Shown here in pieces: positions 17,325 to 26,366 of a stretch of 62,991 nt of DNA. Within the stretch, counting starts at the first letter, position 1. Every line of letters begins with the position of its first letter. Location of the stretch: NCBI GenBank assembly GCA_038212325.1, contig JBBQUQ010000005.1, positions 1 through 62,991 on the forward strand, written 5' to 3'. Source of the stretch: CAIVAT01 sp038212325. GTDB lineage: Bacteria > Bacteroidota > Bacteroidia > Bacteroidales > FEN-979. The translations under genes and the position numbers were made by a program. The notes below the pieces were generated by a model. The model did not search any database. It had not been told where the DNA came from and worked only from the letters and a program-made list of their open reading frames with translations.

Positions 17325-17368
17325 CATTCGCATATTCGTCATTCGCATATTCGTCGTTCGCATATTCC
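17325..17368. repeat. Tandem 15-base repeats upstream of sufB
   Basis: Two exact copies of CATTCGCATATTCGT and one diverged copy. The unit is a circular permutation of the one between sufD and the MutS-like gene, so matching arrays flank both ends of sufBCD. Confidence 0.85.
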
Positions 17369-17388
17369 TTCACGGTCTGAAAAATCCG

Positions 17389-17577
17389 TCAAGATTGTAC
17401 CCGTTTGAGATCAGCTGCCGGCGATTGCGCTGAACCGGCCCTTTTACCCGTTGATGCTGTGTTATTTCTTCCGCACAGGCCCCTGCGCATAACGGGGGAT
17501 TGCGCAAATGCATCCAGGCATAAGGCCGTCACAGTTACAAAAAACATGCAACCATTTTTCATATTGATGAGTTTCAT
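17389..17577 (-). CDS. Possible small secreted protein or 5' gene remnant
   Basis: 62 residues in the otherwise empty 17202-17696 stretch. It starts with a plausible signal peptide (MKNGCMFFVTVTALCLDAFA, from the ATG at 17562), then a short basic tail (SPVMRRGLCGRNN) and the stop at 17389. No family is recognised. It could be a small exported peptide, the 5' stub of a lost secreted-protein gene, or chance. Confidence 0.3.
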   Translation of the reverse strand: MKLINMKNGCMFFVTVTALCLDAFAQSPVMRRGLCGRNNTASTGKRAGSAQSPAADLKRVQS

Positions 17578-17696
17578 GGTTGATAAAAATAATCAAATAA
17601 AAGGAATTATTAACAATCGGATTTTGTTTGTCAAATTGTGTTAATTTCGTTCGATAAAATTCATTCAAAGCATAGCTTTCAAAGTAATTGATTACC

Positions 17697-18041
17697 ATGG
17701 AAATAACAGGGAAGGTCATTAAAATTATACAGCTTCAGTCGGGCGAAGGGAAGAACGGAACGTGGAAAAAACAGGAGTTCATTATTGAAACTTCGGCACA
17801 GATTCCGAGAAAGATATGCTTTTCGCTTTGGGGCGACAAGATCGACCAGTTCAGGCTGGCGGAAGGCGAAGAGGCCGAAGTATCCTTCGACCTTGAAAGC
17901 CGCGAGTTCAACAACCGGTGGTATACCGAAGCCAAAGCCTGGAAGATTGTTAAAAAGGGCGCGGGGCAATCAGTTCCCACCGGAGAGGAACCGCCACCCG
18001 AATACTTTGAGATGCCTTCCGGCGATGGAATGCCATTTTAA
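17697..18041 (+). CDS. DUF3127 domain protein
   Basis: 114 residues from ATG 17697; a TTG three codons earlier is less likely. The family pattern MEITGKVIKIIQLQSGEG, then WKKQEFIIET and CFSLWGDKIDQF, matches Bacteroidota DUF3127 proteins. These look like small OB-fold-type beta proteins and are sometimes suspected to bind single-stranded DNA; that role is not established. The tail is Pro/Glu-rich and ends MPF, reminiscent of the acidic/hydrophobic tips of SSB proteins (inference). A lysine-rich 33-residue gene follows after 41 bases. Confidence 0.85.
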   Translation: MEITGKVIKIIQLQSGEGKNGTWKKQEFIIETSAQIPRKICFSLWGDKIDQFRLAEGEEAEVSFDLESREFNNRWYTEAKAWKIVKKGAGQSVPTGEEPPPEYFEMPSGDGMPF

Positions 18042-18082
18042 GGAACAGTAAACCAATTGAATTAACCTTAACAACCAAAGTT

Positions 18083-18184
18083 ATGTCAAAAGGACAGGAT
18101 CAAAAAAAAGAGGTCAAGAAGGAGCCCACCAAAACGCTGAAAGAAAAAAGGCTGGAGAAAAAAGAGAAGAAAGCGAAGAAGTAG
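18083..18184 (+). CDS. 33-residue lysine-rich small protein
   Basis: ATG 18083 to TAG 18182-18184. The product begins MSKGQDQKKEVKKEPTKTLK and ends in a long Lys/Glu helix; over 40% of residues are lysine. I recognise similar tiny basic proteins (MSKGQD-type start) in many Bacteroidota genomes, usually unannotated because of size. Function unknown; nucleic-acid or ribosome contact is only a guess. It follows the DUF3127 gene in the same direction and may be cotranscribed. Confidence 0.65.
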   Translation: MSKGQDQKKEVKKEPTKTLKEKRLEKKEKKAKK

Positions 18185-18265
18185 CCATTTTAGAGTGTTA
18201 AACGATTAGGGTCGCTGCTGCCGGCACGTTGCCGGTTATGATACGCATTTGGGCGGTTGGAAAGT

Positions 18266-19576
18266 TCATTCGGAAATTCCCATCTTCACTTTTTTATTCT
18301 TTATCTTTTCGTTTTTGATCAATTCAACCACTTTTTGAATTTTGCTGCAGCGCACGGCGGCATAAGATGCGTGATCCAGCACATCGACCTGTCCCAACTC
18401 CTCCTTTGCCAGCTTTCCTTTCTGCAGCAGCGTGCCGACAATATCCATTTTATTGATCTTCTCCTTCTTGCCGGCTGCAATATACAATGTGCGCCACATC
18501 GGTTTTGCCGGCAAAATGTTGTTTTCCGGTATTTTTTCAACCTCCGGTTTTTCGGTAATGAAAGGCGGCATGTGATCTTTGACCGACAGCAGTAAATAAG
18601 CGGTGCCGGCAGCATGCATCCTGGCGGTTCTTCCGTTCCTGTGGGTAAAAATGTCACGCGAAACGGGTAACTGGTAGTGTATGATCGCCGCCACGTCGGC
18701 AATATCGAGCCCGCGGGAGGCCAGGTCGGTCGTAACCAGCACAGGGTGGCTTCCGTTCCTGAATTTTATGAGCGCCCGCTCACGGTCCGCCTGCTCCAAA
18801 CCCCCGTGAAAAACACCATGCGCAAGCCCTTTGTCGGTCAGCAGGGCACTGATCCGGTCAACCGCCTCCCGGTGATTGCAGAAAACCAGTGCAGGTTTAT
18901 TATTAAGCTTGCAGATCAACGAGAATAAGATTTTCAGCTTGTCGGCATCATCCGCCTGCAGGTATTTTACTTTTAAACCCGCCGTTGTGGGGGTGCTGCT
19001 GTTTAAAAAATTCAGCTCCACCGGATTTTTTATTCCTGTAAAGGCAGGAATCTCATTCATGTTTGTCGCCGAGGTCAGGATGCGCTTGCGGAGACCTGTC
19101 AATTGCGATATAACGAACGACATCTCCGCTTTAAAGCCAAATTCCAAGGATTTGTCAAATTCATCAAGTACCAGTGTGCAGATGGTTGCAGCATCAATGT
19201 TGTCGTGACGGAGATGGTATGCGATCCGGCCCGGTGTTCCGACAAGCACGGCAGGCGGATGTGCCAGGCTGTTCCTTTCGGTTTTGGTGGCGTGCCCGCC
19301 ATAAAAGCAGTTCACCTTGTAACCGGTGTTCATCTGCTTGAAAACCTGCTCGATTTGCAGGGCCAGTTCGCGCGAAGGAACCAGGATCAAGGCCTGTACG
19401 CCTGTTAGGTCAGGCGCCAGGCTGCTGAGAACAGGCAGGAGGAAAGCCAGGGTTTTGCCCGATCCTGTTTCTGAAAGGAGTACAATGTCGGTCGCTTTTT
19501 TTGCCGATTCGATGGCTGACAGCTGCATCTTGTTCAACGCTGCGATCTTTAAATTCTCCAGGGTTTTTTGAATCAT
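18266..19576 (-). CDS. DEAD-box-type RNA helicase with DbpA-like C-terminal domain
   Basis: 436 residues, superfamily 2 RNA helicase. Motifs in order: Q-motif LNKMQLSAIESA, motif I LSETGSGKT, Ia PSRELALQ, Ib TPGRI, motif II written DEFD rather than DEAD, motif III SAT, motif V TTDLASRGLDIADV, motif VI HRNGRTAR. The C-terminus (RTLYIAAGKKEKINKMDIVG to DVLDHASYAAV) fits the DbpA RNA-binding domain, which in E. coli recognises 23S rRNA hairpin 92; a ribosome-assembly role is therefore likely. It ends in a lysine-rich tail. Confidence 0.9.
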   Translation of the reverse strand: MIQKTLENLKIAALNKMQLSAIESAKKATDIVLLSETGSGKTLAFLLPVLSSLAPDLTGVQALILVPSRELALQIEQVFKQMNTGYKVNCFYGGHATKTERNSLAHPPAVLVGTPGRIAYHLRHDNIDAATICTLVLDEFDKSLEFGFKAEMSFVISQLTGLRKRILTSATNMNEIPAFTGIKNPVELNFLNSSTPTTAGLKVKYLQADDADKLKILFSLICKLNNKPALVFCNHREAVDRISALLTDKGLAHGVFHGGLEQADRERALIKFRNGSHPVLVTTDLASRGLDIADVAAIIHYQLPVSRDIFTHRNGRTARMHAAGTAYLLLSVKDHMPPFITEKPEVEKIPENNILPAKPMWRTLYIAAGKKEKINKMDIVGTLLQKGKLAKEELGQVDVLDHASYAAVRCSKIQKVVELIKNEKIKNKKVKMGISE

Positions 19577-19657
19577 ACTATTTTTTTAACTGCTGATTTC
19601 AGGATCAAAGGTATGTCAAAAGCTCCTTGAAACCCATTTCCCTTTGATTTAAAATTG

Positions 19658-19665
19658 TAATTTTG
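19658..19665 (+). promoter_or_regulatory. -7 promoter element for thiL
   Basis: TAATTTTG, an exact TAnnTTTG match, 51 bases before the ATG at 19716. A small tandem word (TTCACGA) lies between it and the gene. Confidence 0.5.
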
Positions 19666-19715
19666 CCCCAAAAAGCCATCCACCATTAACGGTTCACGAT
19701 TCACGATTCGCCAAA

Positions 19716-20786
19716 ATGTACGAAAAAAAAAATAAAAAGCCAACCCCCGCCGCACCCAAACTAACCTCCCTGTCAGAACTCGGGGAATTTGGCCTCATTG
19801 ACCGGTTAACGAAAAATGTCATTCACCATCACCCGGAAACGCTGAAAGGCATTGGAGATGATGCGGCAGTGATCGATGCAGGCGACAAGGTGATGCTTCT
19901 GTCAACCGACCTGCTGGTCGAGGGGATCCATTTCGACCTTACCTACATGCCGTTCAAACATCTCGGCTATAAGGCTGCTGTGGTGAACATCTCCGACATT
20001 GCCGCCATGAACGGCATACCAAAGCAGATGACGGTTTCCCTGGCCATTTCGAGCCGGTTTTCGGCCGAGGCGCTCGATGAACTGTATGCGGGTGTTCTGA
20101 TGGCCTGTGAAAAATACAAGGTCGATCTCGTTGGTGGCGATACCAGCTCGAATGTCAAAGGGCTGATGATCTCTGTTTCGATTCTTGGAGAAGCAAAAAA
20201 GGAGGAGGTTGCCTACCGCAGCGGCGCCAGGCCCGGCGATCTGCTTTGTGTAACAGGCGACCTGGGCAGCGCTTACATCGGGCTGCTCATCCTTGAACGC
20301 GAGAAATCGGTGTTCCAGGTGGATCCGAACATGCAGCCGGAACTTGAAGGATTTGACTACCAGGTCGGCCGCCAGTTAAGGCCCGAAGCACGCACCGATA
20401 TCCGCAACCTTCTGCTGGGTGTCGGCATCAAGCCAACCTCCATGATCGATATCTCCGACGGGCTGGCCTCCGAGATCCTGCATCTCTGCAAGCAATCAGG
20501 TGTCGGATGCAAACTTTTCGAGGGCAAAATCCCCATCGATGAACATACCCGCGAACTGGCCAAAGAGTATAAGATCATCCCGAGTGTCGCCGCCCTGAGC
20601 GGCGGCGAAGATTACGAGCTGCTTTTTACAGTAAAACAGGATGATTACGAAAAGATCAAGGATGTTGCCGGCATCAGCATCATCGGGCACATGACTCCCG
20701 CCTCAGACGGGAAAATGATGATCACCCCCGACGGGAAATCGATCCCGATCACCGCACAGGGATGGGACGGGATGAAAGGGAAGTAA
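19716..20786 (+). CDS. thiL: Thiamine-monophosphate kinase
   Basis: 356 residues. ThiL phosphorylates thiamine monophosphate to the active diphosphate in the cytosol. Family marks are ELGEFGLIDRLTKN, the nucleotide/Mg block GIGDDAAVID, LSTDLLVEGIHFDL, the DLVGGDTS motif, and C-terminal MIDISDGLASEILH and LSGGEDYELLFT. The lysine-rich MYEKKNKKPTPAAPK leader is a Bacteroidota-type extension. No other thi genes or TPP riboswitch are seen nearby; dxs, a ThDP enzyme, is 17 kb away. Confidence 0.94.
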   Translation: MYEKKNKKPTPAAPKLTSLSELGEFGLIDRLTKNVIHHHPETLKGIGDDAAVIDAGDKVMLLSTDLLVEGIHFDLTYMPFKHLGYKAAVVNISDIAAMNGIPKQMTVSLAISSRFSAEALDELYAGVLMACEKYKVDLVGGDTSSNVKGLMISVSILGEAKKEEVAYRSGARPGDLLCVTGDLGSAYIGLLILEREKSVFQVDPNMQPELEGFDYQVGRQLRPEARTDIRNLLLGVGIKPTSMIDISDGLASEILHLCKQSGVGCKLFEGKIPIDEHTRELAKEYKIIPSVAALSGGEDYELLFTVKQDDYEKIKDVAGISIIGHMTPASDGKMMITPDGKSIPITAQGWDGMKGK

Positions 20787-20802
20787 TATCGACCATCTAT
20801 GA

Positions 20803-21810
20803 CTATTTTGAAACCACTACTATCCTGAATGATCCCGCGACCACCCTGCGCTTACCATTATCAATTGCCACTTCCGCCACCGGCAGGTAAATTCTTTTTG
20901 TTGTTTCATCGTAGGCAATGGTACGCGCACCTGCTTGTGTTTCAAGTGTTTGGATGGCCCTGTAGTCATTCGGGCCGTCCTGGTGGATCACTGTAAGGGT
21001 TCCTTCGCCATTCGAAGATACTGCATTGCGGTCGGCAGGAATAAACACAACACCGTCGCATCCTTCACCTATGGGAATAAAGGCAACGATCTTACCGTTT
21101 GCAGCGTCCATAACGACCACCTGGCCTGACTCACTGCATGCCGAAAAAAGGCGGTTACTCCTCATGTCTATGGCAAGCCCGGTTGGTTCTTTGCCGGGAG
21201 AGAGGGGCCACTCGACATCAATTTCCATGGCAAGGGCATCAAACCTGACGATGGTCGATTTATCTTCGATGTTGCAGAAAATTTTTCCGATTCCGTTTGA
21301 CACGGCCGCCTCCGGCTTGCCGGATAACGGCAACATGCCAACAACCCTGTTGGTCTTCGCATCGATGGCAGTTACTGATTTTCCGCTGCCATTGAAGGTG
21401 AAGATCCGGTTGCTGAACGCATCGTAGAGGATAAAATCAGGATTCATGCCTGTTTTTACCTTGTCGATAATTTTCAGTGTTTTCAGGTCGAAAACGATGA
21501 CTGAATCAAGCCGGCCGGCTGAGATAAAACCTTTGTTCAAGCTGGGAACCATGACAATTCCGTGAACACCCGGGGTATTTGGTATCTGCCCGATGAGTTT
21601 GTCGGTCTGCAAATCAACCACCTCCACGCATGTTGCATGCGAGACGAACAATCTTTGTGTCGCATTATCAACGGCAAGGTAGTCCCACCCGCCCGTCCCT
21701 CCAACCGGAATAGTCTTCGTTACCCGGTATTCGCCCCGGTTGCTTTGAGCAACAGCTACCTGCATGGTGAAGAGAAATGCGATAATGAACATTATGGGTG
21801 TGTTTTTCAT
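20803..21810 (-). CDS. Secreted YncE-type beta-propeller protein
   Basis: 335 residues with a signal peptide (MKNTPIMFIIAFLFTMQVAVA). The rest is a repeated beta-propeller pattern: GGWDYLAVDNATQRLFVSH, then IVMVPSLNKGFIS, FILYDAFSNRIFTFN, GLAIDMRSNRLFSAC and TIAYDETTKRIYLPV each start a blade. This is the YncE/cytochrome-D1-like family; exported members bind surfaces or ligands, but no catalytic residues can be assigned. A small membrane ORF lies 40 bases upstream on the same strand and may share its transcript. Confidence 0.8.
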   Translation of the reverse strand: MKNTPIMFIIAFLFTMQVAVAQSNRGEYRVTKTIPVGGTGGWDYLAVDNATQRLFVSHATCVEVVDLQTDKLIGQIPNTPGVHGIVMVPSLNKGFISAGRLDSVIVFDLKTLKIIDKVKTGMNPDFILYDAFSNRIFTFNGSGKSVTAIDAKTNRVVGMLPLSGKPEAAVSNGIGKIFCNIEDKSTIVRFDALAMEIDVEWPLSPGKEPTGLAIDMRSNRLFSACSESGQVVVMDAANGKIVAFIPIGEGCDGVVFIPADRNAVSSNGEGTLTVIHQDGPNDYRAIQTLETQAGARTIAYDETTKRIYLPVAEVAIDNGKRRVVAGSFRIVVVSK

Positions 21811-21850
21811 GGTTTTGTTTTTATCAAAGGTCGGAAAATTATTTAAAAAA

Positions 21851-22021
21851 TCAATCCATATTTCTTTGCCGGAAAGGCCGGATCAACCCGTCATAATGCA
21901 CCATGTTTGATTCATAAAACCCGGCAAGGGCAAATCCAAAGATTAACCATCCGAGAAAAAATCCGGTTGTACCGGATGCAAGAACTGCAAGTATATATAT
22001 TATCTGATCAGTCACAATCAT
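21851..22021 (-). CDS. 56-residue small membrane protein
   Basis: ATG at 22019-22021, TGA at 21851-21853, first ATG after an in-frame stop. The product begins MIVTDQIIYILAVLASGTTG and has one or two hydrophobic segments with FFLGWLIFGFALAGFYESN. The FLGWLIFG pattern recalls the first helix of DUF1761-like Bacteroidota membrane proteins of about 140 residues, so this is either a genuine mini-protein or the 5' remnant of such a gene. It reads in the same direction as the beta-propeller gene, 40 bases upstream of it. Confidence 0.5.
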   Translation of the reverse strand: MIVTDQIIYILAVLASGTTGFFLGWLIFGFALAGFYESNMVHYDGLIRPFRQRNMD

Positions 22022-22067
22022 TATATTTTTTGGCAGGAATCATGCGGTTTTTATGGCTGCTGTTTTG

Positions 22068-22075
22068 TACTTTTG
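22068..22075 (+). promoter_or_regulatory. -7 promoter element for the outer-membrane barrel gene
   Basis: TACTTTTG, an exact TAnnTTTG match, 23 bases before the ATG at 22099. Confidence 0.5.
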
Positions 22076-22098
22076 CATGAAAATCATAGCTTTTTTTT

Positions 22099-24510
22099 AT
22101 GGCCCGCCTTCTATTCCTCGTATTTCTCCTTTTCGCCATTTCATTACCCGTGACACCACAAAACAGTAATCCGGGGGTAGTTTCAGGCCGTGTGATGGAT
22201 AACCAAACCCTTACCCCGGTCGAATACGCCAATATCGTGCTTCGCGATACCATTAGTCATACCATGGTAACCGGCATGGTTTCCGACAGCAATGGTTATT
22301 TTAAAATGAAGGACGTTCCATATGGTTTTTTTTACCTGGAGTATAGTTATATCGGCTACGAAAAGCAGCGCACCCGCATTTTTACGGTGAGCCGCAAGCA
22401 TCCAAAAACCGATCTCGGAGAGATCAGCCTCACCACCTCGGCCATCAGCATGAACGAGGTGACCATTACCGGCGAAAGGAACATGATGATCAACCGGATC
22501 GACCGGAAGGTGTTCAATGTGCAGAAGGACATCCAGGCGCAAACCGGAACGGTTACGGATATGCTTCAGACCATCCCTTCCATATCGGTGGATGTCGACG
22601 GCAACATCAGCCTCCGCGGTTCGGGTAGCGTGACCATCCTCATCAATGGGCGCCCGTCGGTGATGACCAACGCCGCCAACCTGGAGCAGATGCCGGCCTC
22701 GCTCGTCGAAAAAATAGAAGTCATTACCAATCCTTCGGCCAAATACAGGCCCGATGGAACCGGTGGGATCATCAACATCATCCTGAAAAAGGAGCGCAAA
22801 GCGGGATTCAATACCATTTTGGGCGCAAATGCCGGCAACAACAGCCGTTTTAACACCAACATGCAGCTCAATTACAACACAGGAGGGGTAAACCTTTTCG
22901 GGAGCTACGGCTTCAGGCAGGATTACCGTTTCCGCAGCGGGGAGCTCAATTCGCAGACCATTGATACCGCCACCGGCCAGTCAACATATTTTGAGCAGAC
23001 CTCTTCTGGTCATTCACATTCACGCTCCCACCTGGCGCAGTTGGGCACCGACTGGAGCATGGGAAAAAAAGATGTGGCAGGCATCTCCGGCACCTATAAC
23101 TACCGCAATAACACCCGCAACAATACCGATGAAAATGTGTACAAGGACAATGGTCAAACGCCATTTGAGCAGTATACCAGGACGCTGAACGGGAAGGAGG
23201 GAGAACAAAGTGCAGGACTGACGGGGTTCTACGAGCATGTTTTCAGCCGCGAAGACGAGTATATCCTGCGGGCCGATATTGAATACCAGCAGGAGTCAGA
23301 AAAGGAAGACGACTACTGGACCAACAATTATACGCTTCCGGCATATCCCCAGGGGCAGGATCACACCCAGGCACACAATGCGAACAAGGAATTAACTTTC
23401 TCGGTTGATTATTCCCGGCCATTGTGGGAAAATTCAAGCCTCGAATCGGGGTACCAGCAAATCGTGCAGATCAGCGAGCAGGACCAGGCGGTCTATCACC
23501 TCGATCCCGAATCGGGAAACTTGTACCACGACACCACGGCCAGCAACCATTTTAAATCGAACCAAACAGTTTATGCATTCTACGGAACCCTGACTGCCAG
23601 CAGGGGCAAATTCACGGCGATGGCCGGCCTTCGGGCCGAAGAGACAACGGTCAACCTCAATTTCATCACCCTCGACACACTGACCAAAACCAGCTATTTT
23701 GCCCTCTATCCGACGATCCACCTTTCGCTGGCTTCGGGAAAAAATGAATGGCAATTGAATTACAGCCGGCGTGTGAACCGGCCCGACCCCGACGACATGA
23801 ACCCTGTGCCCGAATACCGCGACCCCCGCAACATTTATGTCGGCAATACCGGCCTGGTGCCTGAGGATATCCATTCATTCGAATTCGGATATGCTTTCCG
23901 GCTCGAAAATTTCACTTTTATTCCAACGCTTTTCTACCGATACAAGGTGAATGGTTTCACGAGGGTTACCACCAGCGTGAACGACACCGTTCTCATGACA
24001 ACCATCGAAAACATGGCCAAAGACCAGTCGGCAGGCATCGACCTGAGCGGTTCGTGGCAGGCTGCCAAAATCATGAACCTCAATTTCAGCGCATCAGGCT
24101 TCTACAGCCAGATAGATGCGTCGAACATCGGCTATTCGGCCGATCAATCCACCTTTTCGTGGAATGCCAAGGCGAATGCATCCTTCACGATTACAAAAAC
24201 GACCCTGTTACAGGTGTTTGGCCAGTATCGTTCCGAGGTACTCACCGCGCAGGGCCACCGGCTTCCGGCCTGGGTGGTGAACCTGGGCTTCCGTCAGGCC
24301 CTCTGGAAGAAAAAACTGTCGCTTATTGCCACCGTTTCCGACCTTTTCAATTCGCAAACGATGAAAAGCACTGTAAATACGGCTACCCTGGTACAGGAGT
24401 CGACCCGTCGCCGCGATGCACGGGTGATCTATGCCGGGGTTGTCTTTAACTTCGGCAACACCGGCAAGAAAGTGAAGGATGCAAAGTTCGAATTTGACAA
24501 CGGATTGTAA
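22099..24510 (+). CDS. TonB-dependent-receptor-like outer-membrane beta-barrel protein
   Basis: 803 residues. A signal peptide (MARLLFLVFLLFAISLPVTP) precedes a CarboxypepD_reg-like beta-sandwich (VSGRVMDNQTLTPVEYANI, residues about 28-115). A plug-like domain follows (DMLQTIPSISVDVDGNISLR, ILINGRPS, residues about 140-220), then a long outer-membrane barrel of the OMP_b-brl_3 type up to the C-terminal VIYAGVVFNFG. Such proteins take up ligands through the outer membrane or act as signalling receptors; the ligand cannot be told, as no SusD partner or anti-sigma gene adjoins. uvrC begins one base after its stop. Confidence 0.88.
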   Translation: MARLLFLVFLLFAISLPVTPQNSNPGVVSGRVMDNQTLTPVEYANIVLRDTISHTMVTGMVSDSNGYFKMKDVPYGFFYLEYSYIGYEKQRTRIFTVSRKHPKTDLGEISLTTSAISMNEVTITGERNMMINRIDRKVFNVQKDIQAQTGTVTDMLQTIPSISVDVDGNISLRGSGSVTILINGRPSVMTNAANLEQMPASLVEKIEVITNPSAKYRPDGTGGIINIILKKERKAGFNTILGANAGNNSRFNTNMQLNYNTGGVNLFGSYGFRQDYRFRSGELNSQTIDTATGQSTYFEQTSSGHSHSRSHLAQLGTDWSMGKKDVAGISGTYNYRNNTRNNTDENVYKDNGQTPFEQYTRTLNGKEGEQSAGLTGFYEHVFSREDEYILRADIEYQQESEKEDDYWTNNYTLPAYPQGQDHTQAHNANKELTFSVDYSRPLWENSSLESGYQQIVQISEQDQAVYHLDPESGNLYHDTTASNHFKSNQTVYAFYGTLTASRGKFTAMAGLRAEETTVNLNFITLDTLTKTSYFALYPTIHLSLASGKNEWQLNYSRRVNRPDPDDMNPVPEYRDPRNIYVGNTGLVPEDIHSFEFGYAFRLENFTFIPTLFYRYKVNGFTRVTTSVNDTVLMTTIENMAKDQSAGIDLSGSWQAAKIMNLNFSASGFYSQIDASNIGYSADQSTFSWNAKANASFTITKTTLLQVFGQYRSEVLTAQGHRLPAWVVNLGFRQALWKKKLSLIATVSDLFNSQTMKSTVNTATLVQESTRRRDARVIYAGVVFNFGNTGKKVKDAKFEFDNGL

Positions 24511-24511
24511 A

Positions 24512-26347
24512 ATGGCCGGATCGCTGAACAAATATTTCTCCCACCTCGAACCGATTGTAAAAAACCTTCCTCACAAGCCGGGGGTTTACCAGTATTTCGA
24601 CGAAAAAAACAAGATCATCTATGTTGGTAAGGCCAAAAACCTTAAGAAACGTGTTAGCTCCTATTTTGCCAAGATCAACTCCATTAGCGGGAAGGTGCAG
24701 ATGCTGGTGCGAAGGATTGCCGACATTCAGTACATTGTCGTAGAAACAGAACAGGACGCGCTGCTGCTCGAAAACAACCTGATCAAAAAGTACCAGCCCC
24801 ATTACAATGTGGCATTGAAGGATGATAAAACCTTTCCCTGGATTTGCATTAAAGATGAACCGTTCCCGCGTATTTTTCCCACGCGGAATGTGATCCGCGA
24901 CGGCTCGGCCTATTTCGGCCCCTATGCCAATGTAAGGCTCATGCATACCCTGCTGGAGTTGAGCCGCCAGTTGTACCCACTGCGCAATTGTTCGCTGGTG
25001 CTGAGTGACCGGAACATCCGTGCGAAAAAATTCAGGGTCTGCCTTGAATACCATATCGGAAATTGCAAAGGTCCCTGCGAAGGCCACCAGCCTGCTGAGG
25101 ATTATGATAAGTCAATCGGGGCGATCAGGGAGATCATCAAAGGCAACATCACAACGGTTGCCAGGCAGCTCAGGGAACTCATGATGAGCTATGCCGCCAC
25201 CCAGGAATTTGAAAAAGCTCATCTTGTAAAGGAAAAGCTGGCACTGCTCGACAAATACCAGAGTAAATCGACGGTGGTCAGTCCCACCATCAACAATGTC
25301 GATGTTTTCTCCATTGTCACTTCAGGTCTTCATGCCTATGTCAACTTCATGAAGGTGATGAATGGCGCCATCATCCAGGTTCACACCATCGAGATGATTA
25401 AAAAGCTGGATGAAACGCCGGTCGAGTTGCTTTCAATTGCGATCACGGAAATCAGGCAGCGGTTTGAGAGTGTTTCGCCCGAAATTATCGTGCCGTTCGC
25501 CATGGAATACCAGATTCAGGGCATCAGTTTCACGGTGCCAAAAATCGGGGACAAGAAAAAATTGCTGGAGCTGTCTGAACGTAACGTGAAATACTACCAG
25601 CTTGAAAAGGAGAAACAGAAAGAACTTGTTGACCCTGAGCATAAGTCGCGCCGCATCCTCGACACCATGATGAAAGACCTCCGCATGACGGAACTGCCTG
25701 TACACATCGAATGTTTCGACAACTCCAACATCCAGGGAACCAGCCCGGTGGCAGCCATGGTTTGCTTTAAAAATGCACGACCCGATAAAAGCGAGTACCG
25801 CCATTTCAATATCAAGACCGTGGAAGGCCCTGACGATTTTGCTTCGATGGAAGAGATCATCTTTCGCAGGTACAAGCGCCTGGTGGAAGAGGGAAACTCC
25901 CTGCCCCAACTAATTGTTGTGGATGGCGGTAAAGGCCAGCTCAGCGCCGCGCTGAAAAGCCTTGACAAACTTGGACTCACCGGGAAAATGACCGTGATCG
26001 GTATCGCAAAAAAGTTGGAGGAGATCTACTATCCGAACGATTCGCTGCCCATGTATCTTGACAAAAAATCAGAGACCTTGCGGGTTATACAGCAAATGCG
26101 CGACGAGGCTCACAGGTTCGGGATCACCCACCACAGGCGGCGTCGTGAAAAGGCCGCCTTGTCGCCCCAGTTAATGGAAATCCAGGGCATCGGGTTCAGC
26201 ATCAACCAAAAGCTCCTGTGGAAATTCAAATCGGTAAAAAATATCAAACTTGCCGCACTGGAAGAAATACAGGAAGCCATTGGAAAAGCAAAAGGCACGA
26301 AGGTCTTTGCCTATTTCAAGGGCAGCAATGAAAAAGACGGATCATAA
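24512..26347 (+). CDS. uvrC: Excinuclease ABC subunit C
   Basis: 611 residues from ATG 24512, one base after the upstream stop; an earlier in-frame ATG at 24479 lies inside the barrel gene. UvrC makes the two incisions in nucleotide-excision repair. Domains: N-terminal GIY-YIG nuclease (KPGVYQYF, IIYVGKAKNLKKRV), a cysteine cluster, a UVR motif around residue 210, the RNase-H-like domain (ECFDNSNIQGTSPVAAMV, LIVVDGGKGQLSAAL), and a C-terminal helix-hairpin-helix region (MEIQGIGFSINQKLL). Confidence 0.96.
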   Translation: MAGSLNKYFSHLEPIVKNLPHKPGVYQYFDEKNKIIYVGKAKNLKKRVSSYFAKINSISGKVQMLVRRIADIQYIVVETEQDALLLENNLIKKYQPHYNVALKDDKTFPWICIKDEPFPRIFPTRNVIRDGSAYFGPYANVRLMHTLLELSRQLYPLRNCSLVLSDRNIRAKKFRVCLEYHIGNCKGPCEGHQPAEDYDKSIGAIREIIKGNITTVARQLRELMMSYAATQEFEKAHLVKEKLALLDKYQSKSTVVSPTINNVDVFSIVTSGLHAYVNFMKVMNGAIIQVHTIEMIKKLDETPVELLSIAITEIRQRFESVSPEIIVPFAMEYQIQGISFTVPKIGDKKKLLELSERNVKYYQLEKEKQKELVDPEHKSRRILDTMMKDLRMTELPVHIECFDNSNIQGTSPVAAMVCFKNARPDKSEYRHFNIKTVEGPDDFASMEEIIFRRYKRLVEEGNSLPQLIVVDGGKGQLSAALKSLDKLGLTGKMTVIGIAKKLEEIYYPNDSLPMYLDKKSETLRVIQQMRDEAHRFGITHHRRRREKAALSPQLMEIQGIGFSINQKLLWKFKSVKNIKLAALEEIQEAIGKAKGTKVFAYFKGSNEKDGS

Positions 26348-26366
26348 CCATGCCCGAAGGCAACCG

